Assembly: GCF_006346315.1 (NCBI RefSeq)
Contig: NZ_VDMR01000001.1
Location: 186,001 to 250,000 of the forward strand
Source of the DNA: Nocardioides litoris
GTDB taxonomy: Bacteria; Actinomycetota; Actinomycetes; Propionibacteriales; Nocardioidaceae
Length of the DNA stretch: 64,000 nt
Direction: 5' to 3'
In this document: positions 34,930-50,112 of the stretch, piece by piece
Numbering within the stretch: the first letter of the stretch is position 1
How the letters are laid out: every line of letters begins with the position of its first letter
Notes under the pieces: model-generated
Seen by the model: the letters and a program-made list of their open reading frames with translations, nothing else
Databases searched by the model: none
What the model was told of the DNA's origin: nothing
Program-made: the position numbers and the translations under genes

Positions 34930-35631
34930 ATGTCCTCAGCCCCTCTCTGGGGGGTCGCGACGAGCCCGCAGGTGCTCGTCGTGGACCCCGCCGAGGAGGA
35001 CCCGGCGCTCACCGCAGCGCTGTCCCGGCGGGGGGTCGGGGTGACCTGGGTGCGTCGTCCGGCCGACGCGCTCGTGGTCTACGGCCACCTCCTGCCCCAC
35101 GCCGTCGTCGTGGCGCCCGAGACGGGCGACCCGGCGATGCCCCCGGCGCGCTTCGTCGCGACGATCCGGCGCTACGGCTCGCCGTACGTCGTCGCGGCGG
35201 TCGCCGGCGCCCCCGACCGCGAGGCCGCCGAGCTCCTCGAGGCCGGCGCCAGCACCTGGGTGTCGTGGCCGTGCTCGGCCACCGAGCTCTGGGAGCGGCT
35301 GGCCAGCGCGCCCGTGCCGCTGCGCGACCGCTCCCACCTCGTGGTCGGCCCCCTCGAGCTCGACACGGCGTCGTACCAGGTGCACGTGGCGGGCGAGCGC
35401 ATCCCCGACCTCCCGCTCAAGGAGTTCGAGCTGCTCCACGCCCTGATGCTGCGCGCCCCCGACGTCGTCGACGACGACGACCTGCGGGTCGCGCTGTGGG
35501 GCGCGGCCGAGCGCGCGCCGTCGGGCAACACCATCGCCATGCACGTCGCCCGTCTCCGCGCCCGCCTCGCCCCCGCCGCCACCCTCCGCCGCATCCGTGG
35601 CCGCGGCTACGCCCTCACCGTCGACGACTGA
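34930..35631 (+). CDS. Orphan OmpR-type winged-helix regulator with degenerate receiver
   Basis: 233 residues. The C-terminal 95 residues are an OmpR/PhoB DNA-binding domain: LPLKEFELLHALMLRAPDVV, TIAMHVARLRARLAP and RRIRGRGYALTV. The N-terminal 120 residues keep the receiver fold outline (QVLVVDPAEEDPALTAALSR) but the phospho-acceptor position reads AVVVAPETG, with no Asp. It may respond to phosphate status together with pst, being 4 bp from pstB and surely co-transcribed. It takes the place where many actinobacteria encode phoU. No kinase gene is nearby. Confidence 0.8.
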   Translation: MSSAPLWGVATSPQVLVVDPAEEDPALTAALSRRGVGVTWVRRPADALVVYGHLLPHAVVVAPETGDPAMPPARFVATIRRYGSPYVVAAVAGAPDREAAELLEAGASTWVSWPCSATELWERLASAPVPLRDRSHLVVGPLELDTASYQVHVAGERIPDLPLKEFELLHALMLRAPDVVDDDDLRVALWGAAERAPSGNTIAMHVARLRARLAPAATLRRIRGRGYALTVDD

Positions 35632-35667
35632 CGAATTCTCCCGGGTCGATCTCGCTGGGCCGGATCG

Positions 35668-35733
35668 CGATAGTCCCTGGCAAGGATCACGGGTGGGGAG
35701 GTCAAGACCCGTGATTCTTGCCAGGGACTATCG
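35668..35733. repeat. 66-nt hairpin element, copy 1
   Basis: Two 27-nt arms (CGATAGTCCCTGGCAAGGAT continuing CACGGGT) form an inverted repeat with one mismatch around a 12-nt loop. Copy 2 lies exactly 1,200 bp downstream with the same arms and a different loop. The two copies bracket the gene at 35811-36854. It could end transcription from the pst operon, though no U-tract is present. Confidence 0.85.
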
Positions 35734-35810
35734 ACCTCTCCCCGCATGCCCCGAGGAGGGCCTGTGGAGAACCCGTCGGCCGACGCCGGAAGTCGTCGAC
35801 ACTCGGCGTC

Positions 35811-36854
35811 GTGTTCGTCCCGGAGCCCTGGCACCCGGCGCGGCCGGGGGTGTTCCGGCCGGCCGGCATCGACGCGACGGGCCAGCGCGGCCCCACCCGG
35901 TCGCAGTCGCAGCGCAAGGCGGTCCGGCGCACGTCGTACGGCTTCTACCTGCCGGGTGACATCGACCGGACCACCGAGCAGCGCATCGTCGAGGCCGCGC
36001 ACAACCGGAGCGACCCGCCGGTCGTGACCGGGTGGGCGAGCCTGCACTGGCATGGCGGTCGATGGTTCACCGGACGCGCGCCCGACGGGTCGGAGCTGCC
36101 GGTCCAGGTGGTCGTCGGCACCCGCGACTTCCGCCCCCGCCCTGGGGTGGCGTGGTCCGGCGAGAGCATCCGGCCCGACCAGCGGTCGGTCGTCGACGGG
36201 CTCCTCGTGGCCCACCCGGCCGCCGCGGTGTCGTTCCTGATGCGGTACGCCGGCTCGGAGCGCGAGGCGGTCCGCGTGGTCGACATGGCGGCGTACGACG
36301 ACCTGGTCTCGCTCGAGGAGATGCAGGCGCAGCTCACCGGACAGAGCTCGTGGACCGGCGTCCCGCAGGCCCGTCGAGCGCTGGCGTGGGCGAGCGAGGG
36401 AGCCTGGTCGCCCCCGGAGGTCGACATGCGCCTGCTCTGGGGCCCGTTGTCCGGACGCGCGATGCCGGAGGCCAACGTTCCGGTCTTCGACCGTGCCACC
36501 GGTGCCCACGTCGCCACGCCGGACCTGATCGACCCCGTGCTCGGCGTGTGCGGCGAGTACGAGGGCGCGGTCCACCTCGACCGGGCCACCCGCAACCACG
36601 ACGTACGCCGGGAGGGCCTGCTCCGTGCCTACGACCTCGAGCCGGTCACGATGGTCGCCGACGACCGGCACGACCAGCGTCACTTCCTCGCACGGCTCGA
36701 GGACGGCTGCGCACGAGCGCGACTGCGCAGGGGTCGGCCGCGGCGGTGGACCACCGACCCGCCGTCGTGGTGGGTGCCTACCACGACGGTCGCCCAGCGT
36801 CGCGCCCTCACTCCCGACCAGCGCCAGCGGTTCCTGCGCTACCGGGCCGGCTGA
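35811..36854 (+). CDS. Protein of unknown function between two hairpin repeats
   Basis: 347 residues from GTG. I do not firmly recognise it. It resembles actinobacterial proteins annotated with an AbiEi-like or DUF559-like (nuclease-fold) region: N-terminal VFVPEPWHPARPG, GWASLHWHGGRWFTGR, VVDMAAYDDLVSLEEM, TGVPQARRALAWASEGAWSP and, toward the C-terminus, FDRATGAHVATPDLIDPVLG then VCGEYEGAVHLDRATRNHD, where Asp and Glu could form a PD-(D/E)xK-like site. The C-terminus is Arg-rich. No antitoxin or toxin partner is visible. The hairpins on both sides suggest that it moves or is expressed as an independent unit. Confidence 0.6.
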   Translation: MFVPEPWHPARPGVFRPAGIDATGQRGPTRSQSQRKAVRRTSYGFYLPGDIDRTTEQRIVEAAHNRSDPPVVTGWASLHWHGGRWFTGRAPDGSELPVQVVVGTRDFRPRPGVAWSGESIRPDQRSVVDGLLVAHPAAAVSFLMRYAGSEREAVRVVDMAAYDDLVSLEEMQAQLTGQSSWTGVPQARRALAWASEGAWSPPEVDMRLLWGPLSGRAMPEANVPVFDRATGAHVATPDLIDPVLGVCGEYEGAVHLDRATRNHDVRREGLLRAYDLEPVTMVADDRHDQRHFLARLEDGCARARLRRGRPRRWTTDPPSWWVPTTTVAQRRALTPDQRQRFLRYRAG

Positions 36855-36867
36855 CGCGCGGACAGGG

Positions 36868-36933
36868 CGATAGTCCCTGGCAAGGATCACGGGTCGAGCC
36901 CGCCGTACCCGTGATTCTTGCCAGGGACTATCG
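36868..36933. repeat. 66-nt hairpin element, copy 2
   Basis: Same two 27-nt arms as copy 1 at the same relative positions, with loop CGAGCCCGCCGT instead of GGGGAGGTCAAG. It begins 14 bp after the stop codon of the unknown gene and ends 44 bp before the convergent pit gene's stop. Confidence 0.85.
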
Positions 36934-36976
36934 CCGTTCCCCCGGGTCCGGTTCCTGCGCTACCGACCGCGAGGGG

Positions 36977-38011
36977 TCAGAGGACCTCGAGGAAGAAGTG
37001 GGCGACGTAGTAGCAGAGGGCGGCGACGAGGGCGGCCATCGGGATGGTGAGGACCCAGGCGGTGGCGATGGAGCGGGCCATGCCCCAGCGGACGGCCTTG
37101 AAGCGCTTGGTGGCGCCGGCGCCCATCACCGCGGAGGTGATGGTGTGGGTGGTGGAGACGGGGGCGTGGAAGCCGATGGCGGCGATGTAGAGGCCGGCGG
37201 AGCCGACGGCCTCGGCGGAGAAGCCGCGGGCGGGGTCGAGGTCGATGATCTTGCGGCCGAGGGTGCGCATGATCCGCCACCCGCCGGCGTACGTGCCGGC
37301 CGCGATCGCGGTGGCCGCGGCGATGACGACCCACAGCGGCACGTCGTCGGTGGTGTGGCTGGCGGGGTAGGCGATGACGAGGGTGAGCACGATGACGCCC
37401 ATCGTCTTCTGCGCGTCCTGCAGGCCGTGGCCGAGGGCGAGCCCGGCGGCCGAGACCGTCTGCAGCACCCGGAAGCTGCGGTTGATCTTGTGCGGGTTGC
37501 GCCGCCGCAGCGCCCACATGATGCCGAGCATCAGCGCGAACGAGACGCCGAAGGCCAGCACCGGCACGACGACCATCGGGATGAGGACGCGCTCGAGGAT
37601 GACGTCCCACTTCACGCGTACGCCGCCCACGAGGGCCGCGCCGACGAGGCCGCCGATGAGCGCGTGGGAGGAGGACGAGGGGAGGCCGAACCACCAGGTG
37701 ATGAGGTTCCAGGTGATGGCGCCGAGGAGGCCGGCCAGGACGATGACGAGGCCGTGGTTGACGCCGACGAGCAGTTGTTCGTTCTCGTCCTGGATGGTGA
37801 TCGTGTCGGCCACCGTCTTGGCCACGCCCTGGCCGAGCAGGGCGCCGACGAAGTTCATGATCGCGGCCAGGACGAGGGCGATGCGCGGGGTGAGGGCGCG
37901 GGTCGAGACCGAGGTCGCGATCGCGTTGGCCGCGTCGTGGAAGCCGTTGGTGTAGTCGAACGCGAGCGCGACGACCACGACGACGATGACGATCGCCAGG
38001 GTGAGGGACAC
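36977..38011 (-). CDS. Low-affinity inorganic phosphate transporter (Pit family)
   Basis: 344 residues with about ten hydrophobic segments. Pit/PiT signatures: FDYTNGFHDAANAIATSVST near the N-terminus, LITWWFGLPSSSSHALIGGL and, in the second repeat, GFHAPVSTTHTITSAVMGAG. These are the two inverted-repeat halves with phosphate-binding GFHDxAN and SSSHAL / STTHT. It imports metal-phosphate or phosphate with cations. GTG start 4 bp after the DUF47 gene's stop, so the two form an operon. Confidence 0.93.
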   Translation of the reverse strand: MSLTLAIVIVVVVVALAFDYTNGFHDAANAIATSVSTRALTPRIALVLAAIMNFVGALLGQGVAKTVADTITIQDENEQLLVGVNHGLVIVLAGLLGAITWNLITWWFGLPSSSSHALIGGLVGAALVGGVRVKWDVILERVLIPMVVVPVLAFGVSFALMLGIMWALRRRNPHKINRSFRVLQTVSAAGLALGHGLQDAQKTMGVIVLTLVIAYPASHTTDDVPLWVVIAAATAIAAGTYAGGWRIMRTLGRKIIDLDPARGFSAEAVGSAGLYIAAIGFHAPVSTTHTITSAVMGAGATKRFKAVRWGMARSIATAWVLTIPMAALVAALCYYVAHFFLEVL

Positions 38012-38015
38012 GAGG

Positions 38016-38633
38016 TCAGCTCTCCTTGACCGCGATCGTCTCCACGATGTTGGCCACCTTCTCGAAGGCGTCGACCGCGGCCTCGAGGGACTCCACGATG
38101 TCCTTCAGCTTGAGCACCTCGATGGTCTTGAACTCCCCGGAGAACAGCTTGGCCAGGGTGCGGCGGTGGTTCTTGTCGCCGGCGTTCTCGAGCCGGTTGA
38201 TCTCGATCCAGTACTCGTCGAGCGTCTGCGGCGACTGCAGCTTGGGCATCGCGGCCGCGGTCAGCTCGGCGCAGCGCTGCAGCACCTCGACCTGCTGGGA
38301 CAGCTCGGGCGGCAGCACCTTCACCTCGTACAGCAGGATCAGGTCGACCGCCTCGTCCATCTCGTCCATGACGTCGTCGAGCGCGGAGGCCAGCGCGTAG
38401 ATGTCCTCCCGGTCGAACGGCGTCACGAACGTGCTGTTGACGCGGCGGATCAGGGCGTGGGTCGTCTCGTCGGCGTCGTGCTCGGCCGCGCGCATGCGGG
38501 CCGCGACGTCCTCGTTGGGCGAGGTCTCGGACAACATCTCGGCGAGCAGGGCCGCGCCGACGACGAGGTGCTGCGCCTGTTCGGTGAACAGGTCGTAGAA
38601 CGCCGAGTCGACCGGACGGAACCGGAAGGCCAC
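38016..38633 (-). CDS. DUF47/PhoU-like partner of the Pit transporter
   Basis: 205 residues, all-helical. Features of DUF47: FRPVDSAFYDLFTEQAQHLV, RMRAAEHDADETTHALIRRV, FVTPFDREDIYALASALDDV with MDEMDEAVDL and a C-terminal IEINRLENAGDKNHRRTLAK segment. The paired acidic helices resemble the metal-binding ExxxD repeats of PhoU. Genes of this family sit next to pit genes and are thought to regulate the transporter. GTG start with CAGGAG 7 bp upstream. Confidence 0.9.
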   Translation of the reverse strand: MAFRFRPVDSAFYDLFTEQAQHLVVGAALLAEMLSETSPNEDVAARMRAAEHDADETTHALIRRVNSTFVTPFDREDIYALASALDDVMDEMDEAVDLILLYEVKVLPPELSQQVEVLQRCAELTAAAMPKLQSPQTLDEYWIEINRLENAGDKNHRRTLAKLFSGEFKTIEVLKLKDIVESLEAAVDAFEKVANIVETIAVKES

Positions 38634-38723
38634 GTGAACTCCTGGTGAGGTGGAGGCAAACGACCTCAGACTAGGGCGTGGCGACGCCCCGGGCGCAACT
38701 CGCGCCCGACGGCCCCCCGCACC

Positions 38724-40910
<2,187 letters not shown>

Positions 40911-40980
40911 GGTCGTGAGTCTTCCACCGACTGGTGAACGCCCGGTGACCATGAGGGATACCCGGCAGTAGGTTGCCCCG

Positions 40981-42009
40981 GTGAGCTTCCGCGACACCGT
41001 CGACGCCGCCGCGCTGCGGGCCACCATGGGCCTGCCCGAGCGCGTCCAGCGCGCCCTGGCCGGCCGCCCCGTCGTCCTCGACGGGCAGACCCTGGCCCCC
41101 GAGACCCAGCTGATGCTGCGCCTGCAGCGCGTGGCCCGGCTGCCCGGCGCCGAGACGCTCCCGATCGACCAGGGCCGCGCCGCGATCAGCCACCAGTCCG
41201 CGATCGCCGGTCGCACCCAGCCCATCGGCGAGACGCGGGGGTTGCAGGTCGCCGGCCGACCGGCCCGGCTCTACGTCCCGCGCGGGGCCGACCCGGTCAC
41301 GCCGTTGCTGGTCTTCTTCCACGGTGGCGGGTTCGTCTTCGGTGACCTCGACAGCCACGACGCGACCTGCCGCCTGCTGGCCGAGCGGGCCGGCGTCCGG
41401 GTGCTGGCGATCGACTACCGGCTCGCGCCCGAGGAGCCCTTCCCGGCGGCGTACGACGACTCGCTGGCGGCGCTGCGCTGGGCCGTCGAGCACGCGGGCG
41501 AGGTGGGGGCCGACCCGGCGCGCCTCGCCGTCGGTGGCGACTCCGCCGGCGGCAACCTGGCCGCTGCGGTGGCCAACGCGGCGGCGCGCGAGGGGCTGCC
41601 GCTGGCGTTCCAGCTGCTGGTCTACCCCGCGACCGACAGCTTCGAGCGGCGCACCCGCAGCGCCGAGCTGTTCTCCGAGGGCTTCTACCTGACCCAGCGG
41701 TTCATGGACCTCGCGACCGAGTCCTACCTGCCCGACCCGTCGGTGCGCGAGGACCCGCGCGCCTCGCCCCTGCGCGACGACGTGCCGTCCGGGCTCGCGC
41801 CGGCGTACGTCGCCACGGCGGGCTTCGACCCGCTGCGCGACGAGGGCGAGGCCTACGCCCGCAAGCTGGCCGACGCCGGGGTGGCGGTGGAGCTCAAGCG
41901 CTTCCCCGACCAGATCCACGGGTTCTTCAACGTCGTCGGGGTGGGCCGGCGGTCGCGGGCCGCGGTGCTCGAGATCGGCGACGCACTGCGCCGGGGCGTG
42001 TCGGCCTGA
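40981..42009 (+). CDS. Alpha/beta hydrolase of the hormone-sensitive lipase family
   Basis: 342 residues. HSL motifs: [20 protein letters not shown] (oxyanion HGGG), [17 protein letters not shown] with the nucleophile Ser, then [11 protein letters not shown] with the Asp and [10 protein letters not shown] with the His of the triad. An esterase or lipase of the LipH/NlhH type; substrate unknown. TAGGTT at 40968-40973 lies 7 bp before the GTG, so the transcript is probably leaderless. Confidence 0.9.
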   Translation: MSFRDTVDAAALRATMGLPERVQRALAGRPVVLDGQTLAPETQLMLRLQRVARLPGAETLPIDQGRAAISHQSAIAGRTQPIGETRGLQVAGRPARLYVPRGADPVTPLLVFFHGGGFVFGDLDSHDATCRLLAERAGVRVLAIDYRLAPEEPFPAAYDDSLAALRWAVEHAGEVGADPARLAVGGDSAGGNLAAAVANAAAREGLPLAFQLLVYPATDSFERRTRSAELFSEGFYLTQRFMDLATESYLPDPSVREDPRASPLRDDVPSGLAPAYVATAGFDPLRDEGEAYARKLADAGVAVELKRFPDQIHGFFNVVGVGRRSRAAVLEIGDALRRGVSA

Positions 42010-42012
42010 GGG

Positions 42013-43296
42013 CTACTCGGGCAGCGGGCGGCCCGCCGTCTCGGGCAGCCGCAGGTAGACCAGCAGCGACCCGACGCACAGCAGGGCGACGTACCAGCCG
42101 AACAGGCTCGGGTGGCCGAGGTCGGCGAACAGCGTGCCGACGTACGGCGCGGTGCCGCCGAAGAGGGCGACGGTGAGGGAGTAGGGGAACCCGATGCCGG
42201 CCGCCCGGACGTGGCCGGGGATGAGCTCGGCGTTGACCGCGGCGCTGACCGAGGTGAAGAGGCCGACGACCACCATGCCGACCGCGCTGACCGCGAGCAG
42301 GCCGATCGGGGTGTCGGCCGCCCGCACCAGCGCGAGGCCGGGCACGACGCCGAGGGCCGCGAGGCCGGCGAAGCCCAGCAGCACGGGCTTGCGACCGACG
42401 CGGTCGGACAGCGCGCCGAGCGCGGGCTGCAGGAGCCCGAAGAAGACCAGCGCGATCGTGGTGACCAGCAGGACCTCGTCGGCGGGGAGGTCGCCGTTCT
42501 GCTGGGCGTACGTCGGCAGGTAGGTCGTCCAGGTGTAGTAGGCGATCGTGCCGGCCATGGTGACGCCGCACAGCAGCAGCGTCTGGCGCGGGTAGAGCCT
42601 TACCGCGTCCAGGAGCCCGGGCCGCTCGGAGGCCTCGGGCGCCTCGCGGGTCTCCTCGGCGCCCTTGCGGATCCACAGGCCGGCCAGCGACAGCAGGGCG
42701 CCGACGGCGAACCCGATGCGCCAGCCCCAGCCCTCGAGCTGGGTGTCGGTCAGGGCGAAGGCCAGGACGGTCGCGGTGAGCGAGGCGAGCAGCTGGCCGG
42801 CGGTGGTGGTGACGTACTGGAAGGAGGAGAACAGGCCGCGCCGGCCCGACGGGGCCGACTCGATGAGGAAGGTGGTGTTGGCGGCGAACTCGCCGCCGAC
42901 CGAGAAGCCCGACAGCAGGCGGCCGAGCACCAGCACCACGGGCGCCCAGACGCCGGCCGCGTCGTGGGTCGGCGTGCAGGCGATGGCGAGGCTGCCCAGG
43001 CCCATCAGCAGGATCGTGAGGGTGAGGGTGTTCTTGCGGCCCCACCGGTCGGCGAGCGCGCCGATGAGGAGCCCGCCGATCGGGCGGAAGAAGAACCCGA
43101 CCGCGAACACCGCGAACGTGCTCAGCACGTCGGAGACCTGGTCGCCGGAGTCGAAGACCTGCGCCGCGAAGAACGGCGTCAGGAACGTGTAGATGTACCA
43201 GTCGTACCACTCGACGGCGTTGCCGACGGACGCCGCGGCGACCTGTCGCCGCTGCTGCCGGGTGCCCAGCGGGCGGGTCGTGGTGTCCGAGCTCAC
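42013..43296 (-). CDS. MFS transporter, metabolite:H+ symporter (MHS) type
   Basis: 427 residues with 12 membrane helices. The family signatures are SVGNAVEWYDWYIYTFLTPF near the N-terminus, the loop motif GALADRWGRKNTLTLTI between helices 2 and 3, GFSVGGEFAANTTFLIESAP and the repeated loop GALSDRVGRKPVL. This is the ProP/KgtP/ShiA branch, which imports organic acids or osmolytes with protons; substrate not predictable. GTG start. It converges with the esterase, 3 bp apart. Confidence 0.88.
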   Translation of the reverse strand: MSSDTTTRPLGTRQQRRQVAAASVGNAVEWYDWYIYTFLTPFFAAQVFDSGDQVSDVLSTFAVFAVGFFFRPIGGLLIGALADRWGRKNTLTLTILLMGLGSLAIACTPTHDAAGVWAPVVLVLGRLLSGFSVGGEFAANTTFLIESAPSGRRGLFSSFQYVTTTAGQLLASLTATVLAFALTDTQLEGWGWRIGFAVGALLSLAGLWIRKGAEETREAPEASERPGLLDAVRLYPRQTLLLCGVTMAGTIAYYTWTTYLPTYAQQNGDLPADEVLLVTTIALVFFGLLQPALGALSDRVGRKPVLLGFAGLAALGVVPGLALVRAADTPIGLLAVSAVGMVVVGLFTSVSAAVNAELIPGHVRAAGIGFPYSLTVALFGGTAPYVGTLFADLGHPSLFGWYVALLCVGSLLVYLRLPETAGRPLPE

Positions 43297-43310
43297 CGGC
43301 TCGACGCTAG

Positions 43311-47185
<3,875 letters not shown>

Positions 47186-47186
<1 letters not shown>

Positions 47187-47548
47187 CAGTAGACCAGCGC
47201 CTGCACGCCGTCGCGCAGCGCGAGCTCCACGAACGCCACCGCGCCGGCGATCCGTGCCCCGGGCACGAGGTCGGCCTCGGTGAGCGAGCGGCGGGCGGCG
47301 CACTGGGTGCACACGGTGACCGTGCCGCCCGAGCGCACCGCCTCGAGGAGGTCGGCGGCGGCGGTGGCGTGGTCGAGCCCGAGGTCGGGGCACCGGTCGG
47401 CGACCCCGAACCAGACCGCCTCGCCCGTCAGCCACAGCTGCACCTCGGCCCCGGCGGCGACACCCGCGGCGGCGACGGTGAGCGCCTGGTTGGCCCGTTC
47501 GGGCGCCTCGGCGCCGCTGGTGAGCTTGACGGCGAGGGTCCGGGCCAT
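47186..47548 (-). CDS. DsrE family protein
   Basis: 120 residues. LAVKLTSGAEAPERANQALT and AGAEVQLWLTGEAVWFGV match the DsrE/TusD-like fold, and VTVCTQCAARRSLTEAD has two Cys (CxxC) in the position of the sulfur-handling cysteine loop. Likely a small cytosolic sulfur-relay or redox protein. It is first in the operon with mshD, which fits a role in thiol metabolism (inference). Confidence 0.8.
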
Positions 47549-47619
47549 GCCGTCACCCTAGTGAGCGCGGGCGGGAGGAAGAGGCGGGGCTCCACCGGCG
47601 TTCTGCCATCGTGGACCCC

Positions 47620-48552
47620 ATGCGCAGCCCCCTCCTCGACCTGCCCGGAGCCGTCGCGGGCGACGGCGTCGACGCGCCCGTCGCGGCCCACTACGGCTCG
47701 TTCAACGGCGAGCAGCGCACGCTCGCGTCGGGGGAGGGGTTCGTCGACCTCTCCCACCACGACGTGCTGCGCGTCGCCGGCCCCGACCGGCTGACCTGGC
47801 TGCACTCGCTCACCACCCAGCACCTCACCGACCTCGCGCCGGGACAGGAGACCGAGGCGCTGGTCCTCAGCCCGCAGGGCCACGTGGAGCACTACTTCCG
47901 CGGCCACGACGACGGCGAGGCGCTCACCGTCTGGACCGAGCCCGGCCGTGGCGCGGCGCTGGCGGAGTTCCTGGAGCGGATGAAGTTCATGATGCGCGCG
48001 GAGGTCAGCGACCTCACCGCCGACCTCGCGCTGACCTGGCGCCCGGCCAACGGCCACCGCCTCGTGCCGCGCGCCGACCTGCCGACGTACGCCGAGGCGG
48101 CCGGCCCTGCCGCCGGCCTGTGGGCCTACGAGGCGCTGCGGATCGAGCGGGGCGAGCCGCGGTTCGGCATCGACACCGACCACCGCACCATCCCCAACGA
48201 GGTCGGCTGGATCGGTCCGGCCGTCCACCTCGACAAGGGCTGCTACCGCGGCCAGGAGACCGTCGCCCGCGTGCACACCCTCGGCCGGCCACCGCGCCGG
48301 CTGACCCTGCTCCACCTCGACGGCTCGGAGAACCGGCTGCCCGCCCAGGGCGCCGACGTGCTGCACGGCGAGAAGTCGGTCGGGTTCGTCGGCTCCAGCG
48401 CCCGCCACCACGAGCTCGGTCCCATTGCGCTGGCCCTGCTCAAGCGCAACGTGCCCACCGACCTGGAGCTCATGGTCGACGGCGTCTCAGCGGCGCAGGA
48501 GGTCGTCGTCGACCCCGAGGTCGGCCTGCACGTCCGCCCGCGCCTGCGCTGA
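47620..48552 (+). CDS. ygfZ: Folate-binding protein YgfZ
   Basis: 310 residues, related to GcvT. The hallmark is LDKGCYRGQETVARVHTLG (about 206-224), the KGCYxGQE motif of YgfZ. AHYGSFNGEQRTLASG, FVDLSHHDVLRVAGPDRLTW and LTTQHLTDLAPGQ form the folate domain; the C-terminal barrel has GFVGSSARHHELGPIALALL. It helps Fe-S enzymes such as MiaB to mature or repair. ATG 47620 is preferred over the in-frame GTG 47611, because a -10-like CATCGT lies where a leaderless ATG message would need it. Confidence 0.92.
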   Translation: MRSPLLDLPGAVAGDGVDAPVAAHYGSFNGEQRTLASGEGFVDLSHHDVLRVAGPDRLTWLHSLTTQHLTDLAPGQETEALVLSPQGHVEHYFRGHDDGEALTVWTEPGRGAALAEFLERMKFMMRAEVSDLTADLALTWRPANGHRLVPRADLPTYAEAAGPAAGLWAYEALRIERGEPRFGIDTDHRTIPNEVGWIGPAVHLDKGCYRGQETVARVHTLGRPPRRLTLLHLDGSENRLPAQGADVLHGEKSVGFVGSSARHHELGPIALALLKRNVPTDLELMVDGVSAAQEVVVDPEVGLHVRPRLR

Positions 48553-49178
48553 CCGCGCTGACCGCCGCAGAGCCCGCCACCCGCGGCGCACGTCGAAGAG
48601 CAGCCACGCCTCCTCGTGCCGTCGTACGACGGCGCCGGCGGGTCGGCCAGCACGGCGCCGGTGAGGAAGCAGCCGTAGTAGAAGAGGAAGTGCCAGTCGG
48701 TGTCGGCACCGCCGAGCTGCAGCCAGGCCAGCACGCCCACGCACGCCGCGGTCCGCGCCCACGCGCTGCGCAGCGGCAGCGAGAGCGCGACGTACGCCGT
48801 GAGGTAGGCCAGGAACCACAGCGGTGTCTGCGGCACCACGATCTCCACCCACCACCGGTTGGTCGGGCGGTGGGTGCCGGCCAGCAGCACGCCGTATGAG
48901 AGGAAGAACCACCCGACGTACGGCACGAGCAGCGCGCTCACCTTGCCGGCCCAATAGCGACGGGCGCCCTTGGCCAGGCCCCGGGGCAGGAACATCCCGG
49001 ACAACAGCATCAGCACCGGCATCCGCACCGGCTCCAGGCCGCGGATCGCGTCGTCCAGCCAACCCGGCACCGCGACGCCGGCGCCGGTCGCGCCGTTGCG
49101 GACGTGGTAGGCGACGACGAGCAGCACGAGCGCACCGCGGGTGACGTCGACCCACGCCGTACGCCGTCCGCTCGACAC
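48553..49178 (-). pseudogene. C-terminally disrupted acyltransferase-3 family gene
   Basis: From GTG 49178 the frame encodes an acyltransferase-3 N-terminus: TAWVDVTRGALVLLVVAYHV, MPVLMLLSGMFLPRGLAKGA, TPLWFLAYLTAYVALSL and DWHFLFYYGCFLTGAVL, about five membrane helices. After ADPPAPSYDG (near 48640) the frame turns into unrelated Arg/Gly-rich sequence and runs antisense into ygfZ. A shifted frame at this point reads HEEAWLLFDVRRGWRALRR, a likely original tail. About half of the usual 330-residue protein is missing, so there has been a deletion plus frameshift. GTACGAC repeats at the junction may mark the break. Confidence 0.65.
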
Positions 49179-49263
49179 CCGGCCGACGCTAGGCCGATAC
49201 CAGGCCGACGCTAGGTAGGTGGCGTGCCGCGTCGGTGAGGCCCCGGCGAACGGCGGGTGAGGG

Positions 49264-50004
49264 CTAGGCGTCCTGGCTGTCGCGGGCCGCCGAGCGGGAC
49301 GCGTCGGCCGCGGCCTCCTTCTCCTTGGCGGGGAGCACGAAGCGGTAGCCGACGTTGCGGACGGTGCCGATGAGGGTCTCGTTCTCGACGCCGAGCTTGG
49401 CACGCAGGCGGCGCACGTGGACGTCGACGGTGCGGGTGCCGCCGAAGTAGTCGTAGCCCCAGACCTCCTGCAGCAGCTGCTGGCGGCTGAACACCCGGCC
49501 CGGGTGCTGGGCCAGGAACTTCAGCAGCTCGAACTCCTTGAACGTCAGGTCGAGCGGCCGCTTGCCGATCTTGGCGGTGTACGTCGCCTCGTCGACCACG
49601 ACCTCGCCGGAGCGGATCACGTGGGCGTCGGGGTCGGCGGCGTCGCGCGCGGCGGCGAGGCGACCGGTGGCCAGCCGGAGCCGCGCCTCGAGCTCGGCCG
49701 GGCCGCAGGTGTGCAGCACCACGTCGTCCATGCCCCAGTCGTGGGCCACCACGGCCAGCCCGCCCTCGGTGACCACGAGCAGCACGGGGGCGTCGCTGCC
49801 CGTCGCCCGGATGAGGCGGCACAGGTCGCGGGCGCCGGCGAGGTCCTGGCGGCCGTCGACGAGGAGGACGTCGGAGTCGGGCGCCTCGAGCAGGGCGCTG
49901 CCCTCGGCGGGCAGGATCTTGACCGAGTGGCCGAGCAGCGAGAGCGCGGGCAGCACCTCGGCCGAGGGCTGCAGGGCACTGGTCAGCAGCAGCAGGGCGC
50001 TCAT
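49264..50004 (-). CDS. glnR: GlnR-type OmpR-family nitrogen regulator
   Basis: 246 residues, very close to actinobacterial GlnR. N-terminal receiver-like domain: [61 protein letters not shown]-terminal winged helix: [40 protein letters not shown] and [19 protein letters not shown]. GlnR is an orphan regulator whose receiver works without phosphorylation; it controls glutamine synthetase, ammonium transport and nitrate assimilation. The ATG is preceded by GCGGAGGAG. Confidence 0.92.
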   Translation of the reverse strand: MSALLLLTSALQPSAEVLPALSLLGHSVKILPAEGSALLEAPDSDVLLVDGRQDLAGARDLCRLIRATGSDAPVLLVVTEGGLAVVAHDWGMDDVVLHTCGPAELEARLRLATGRLAAARDAADPDAHVIRSGEVVVDEATYTAKIGKRPLDLTFKEFELLKFLAQHPGRVFSRQQLLQEVWGYDYFGGTRTVDVHVRRLRAKLGVENETLIGTVRNVGYRFVLPAKEKEAAADASRSAARDSQDA

Positions 50005-50112
50005 GTGGTCTCCTCCGCGGGTCACGCGTGGCGAGACCGGGACACGTCGTCGGGCACCGGCCGGGTTAACTGGTCCAACAGGTTACCGAAACGCGCGGGA
50101 CACACGAGGGGA

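Noticed and set aside
35811..36854. RAYT or other transposase for the hairpin elements
   Set aside because: The protein lacks the HUH and Tyr motifs of Y1 transposases and any DDE-type pattern.
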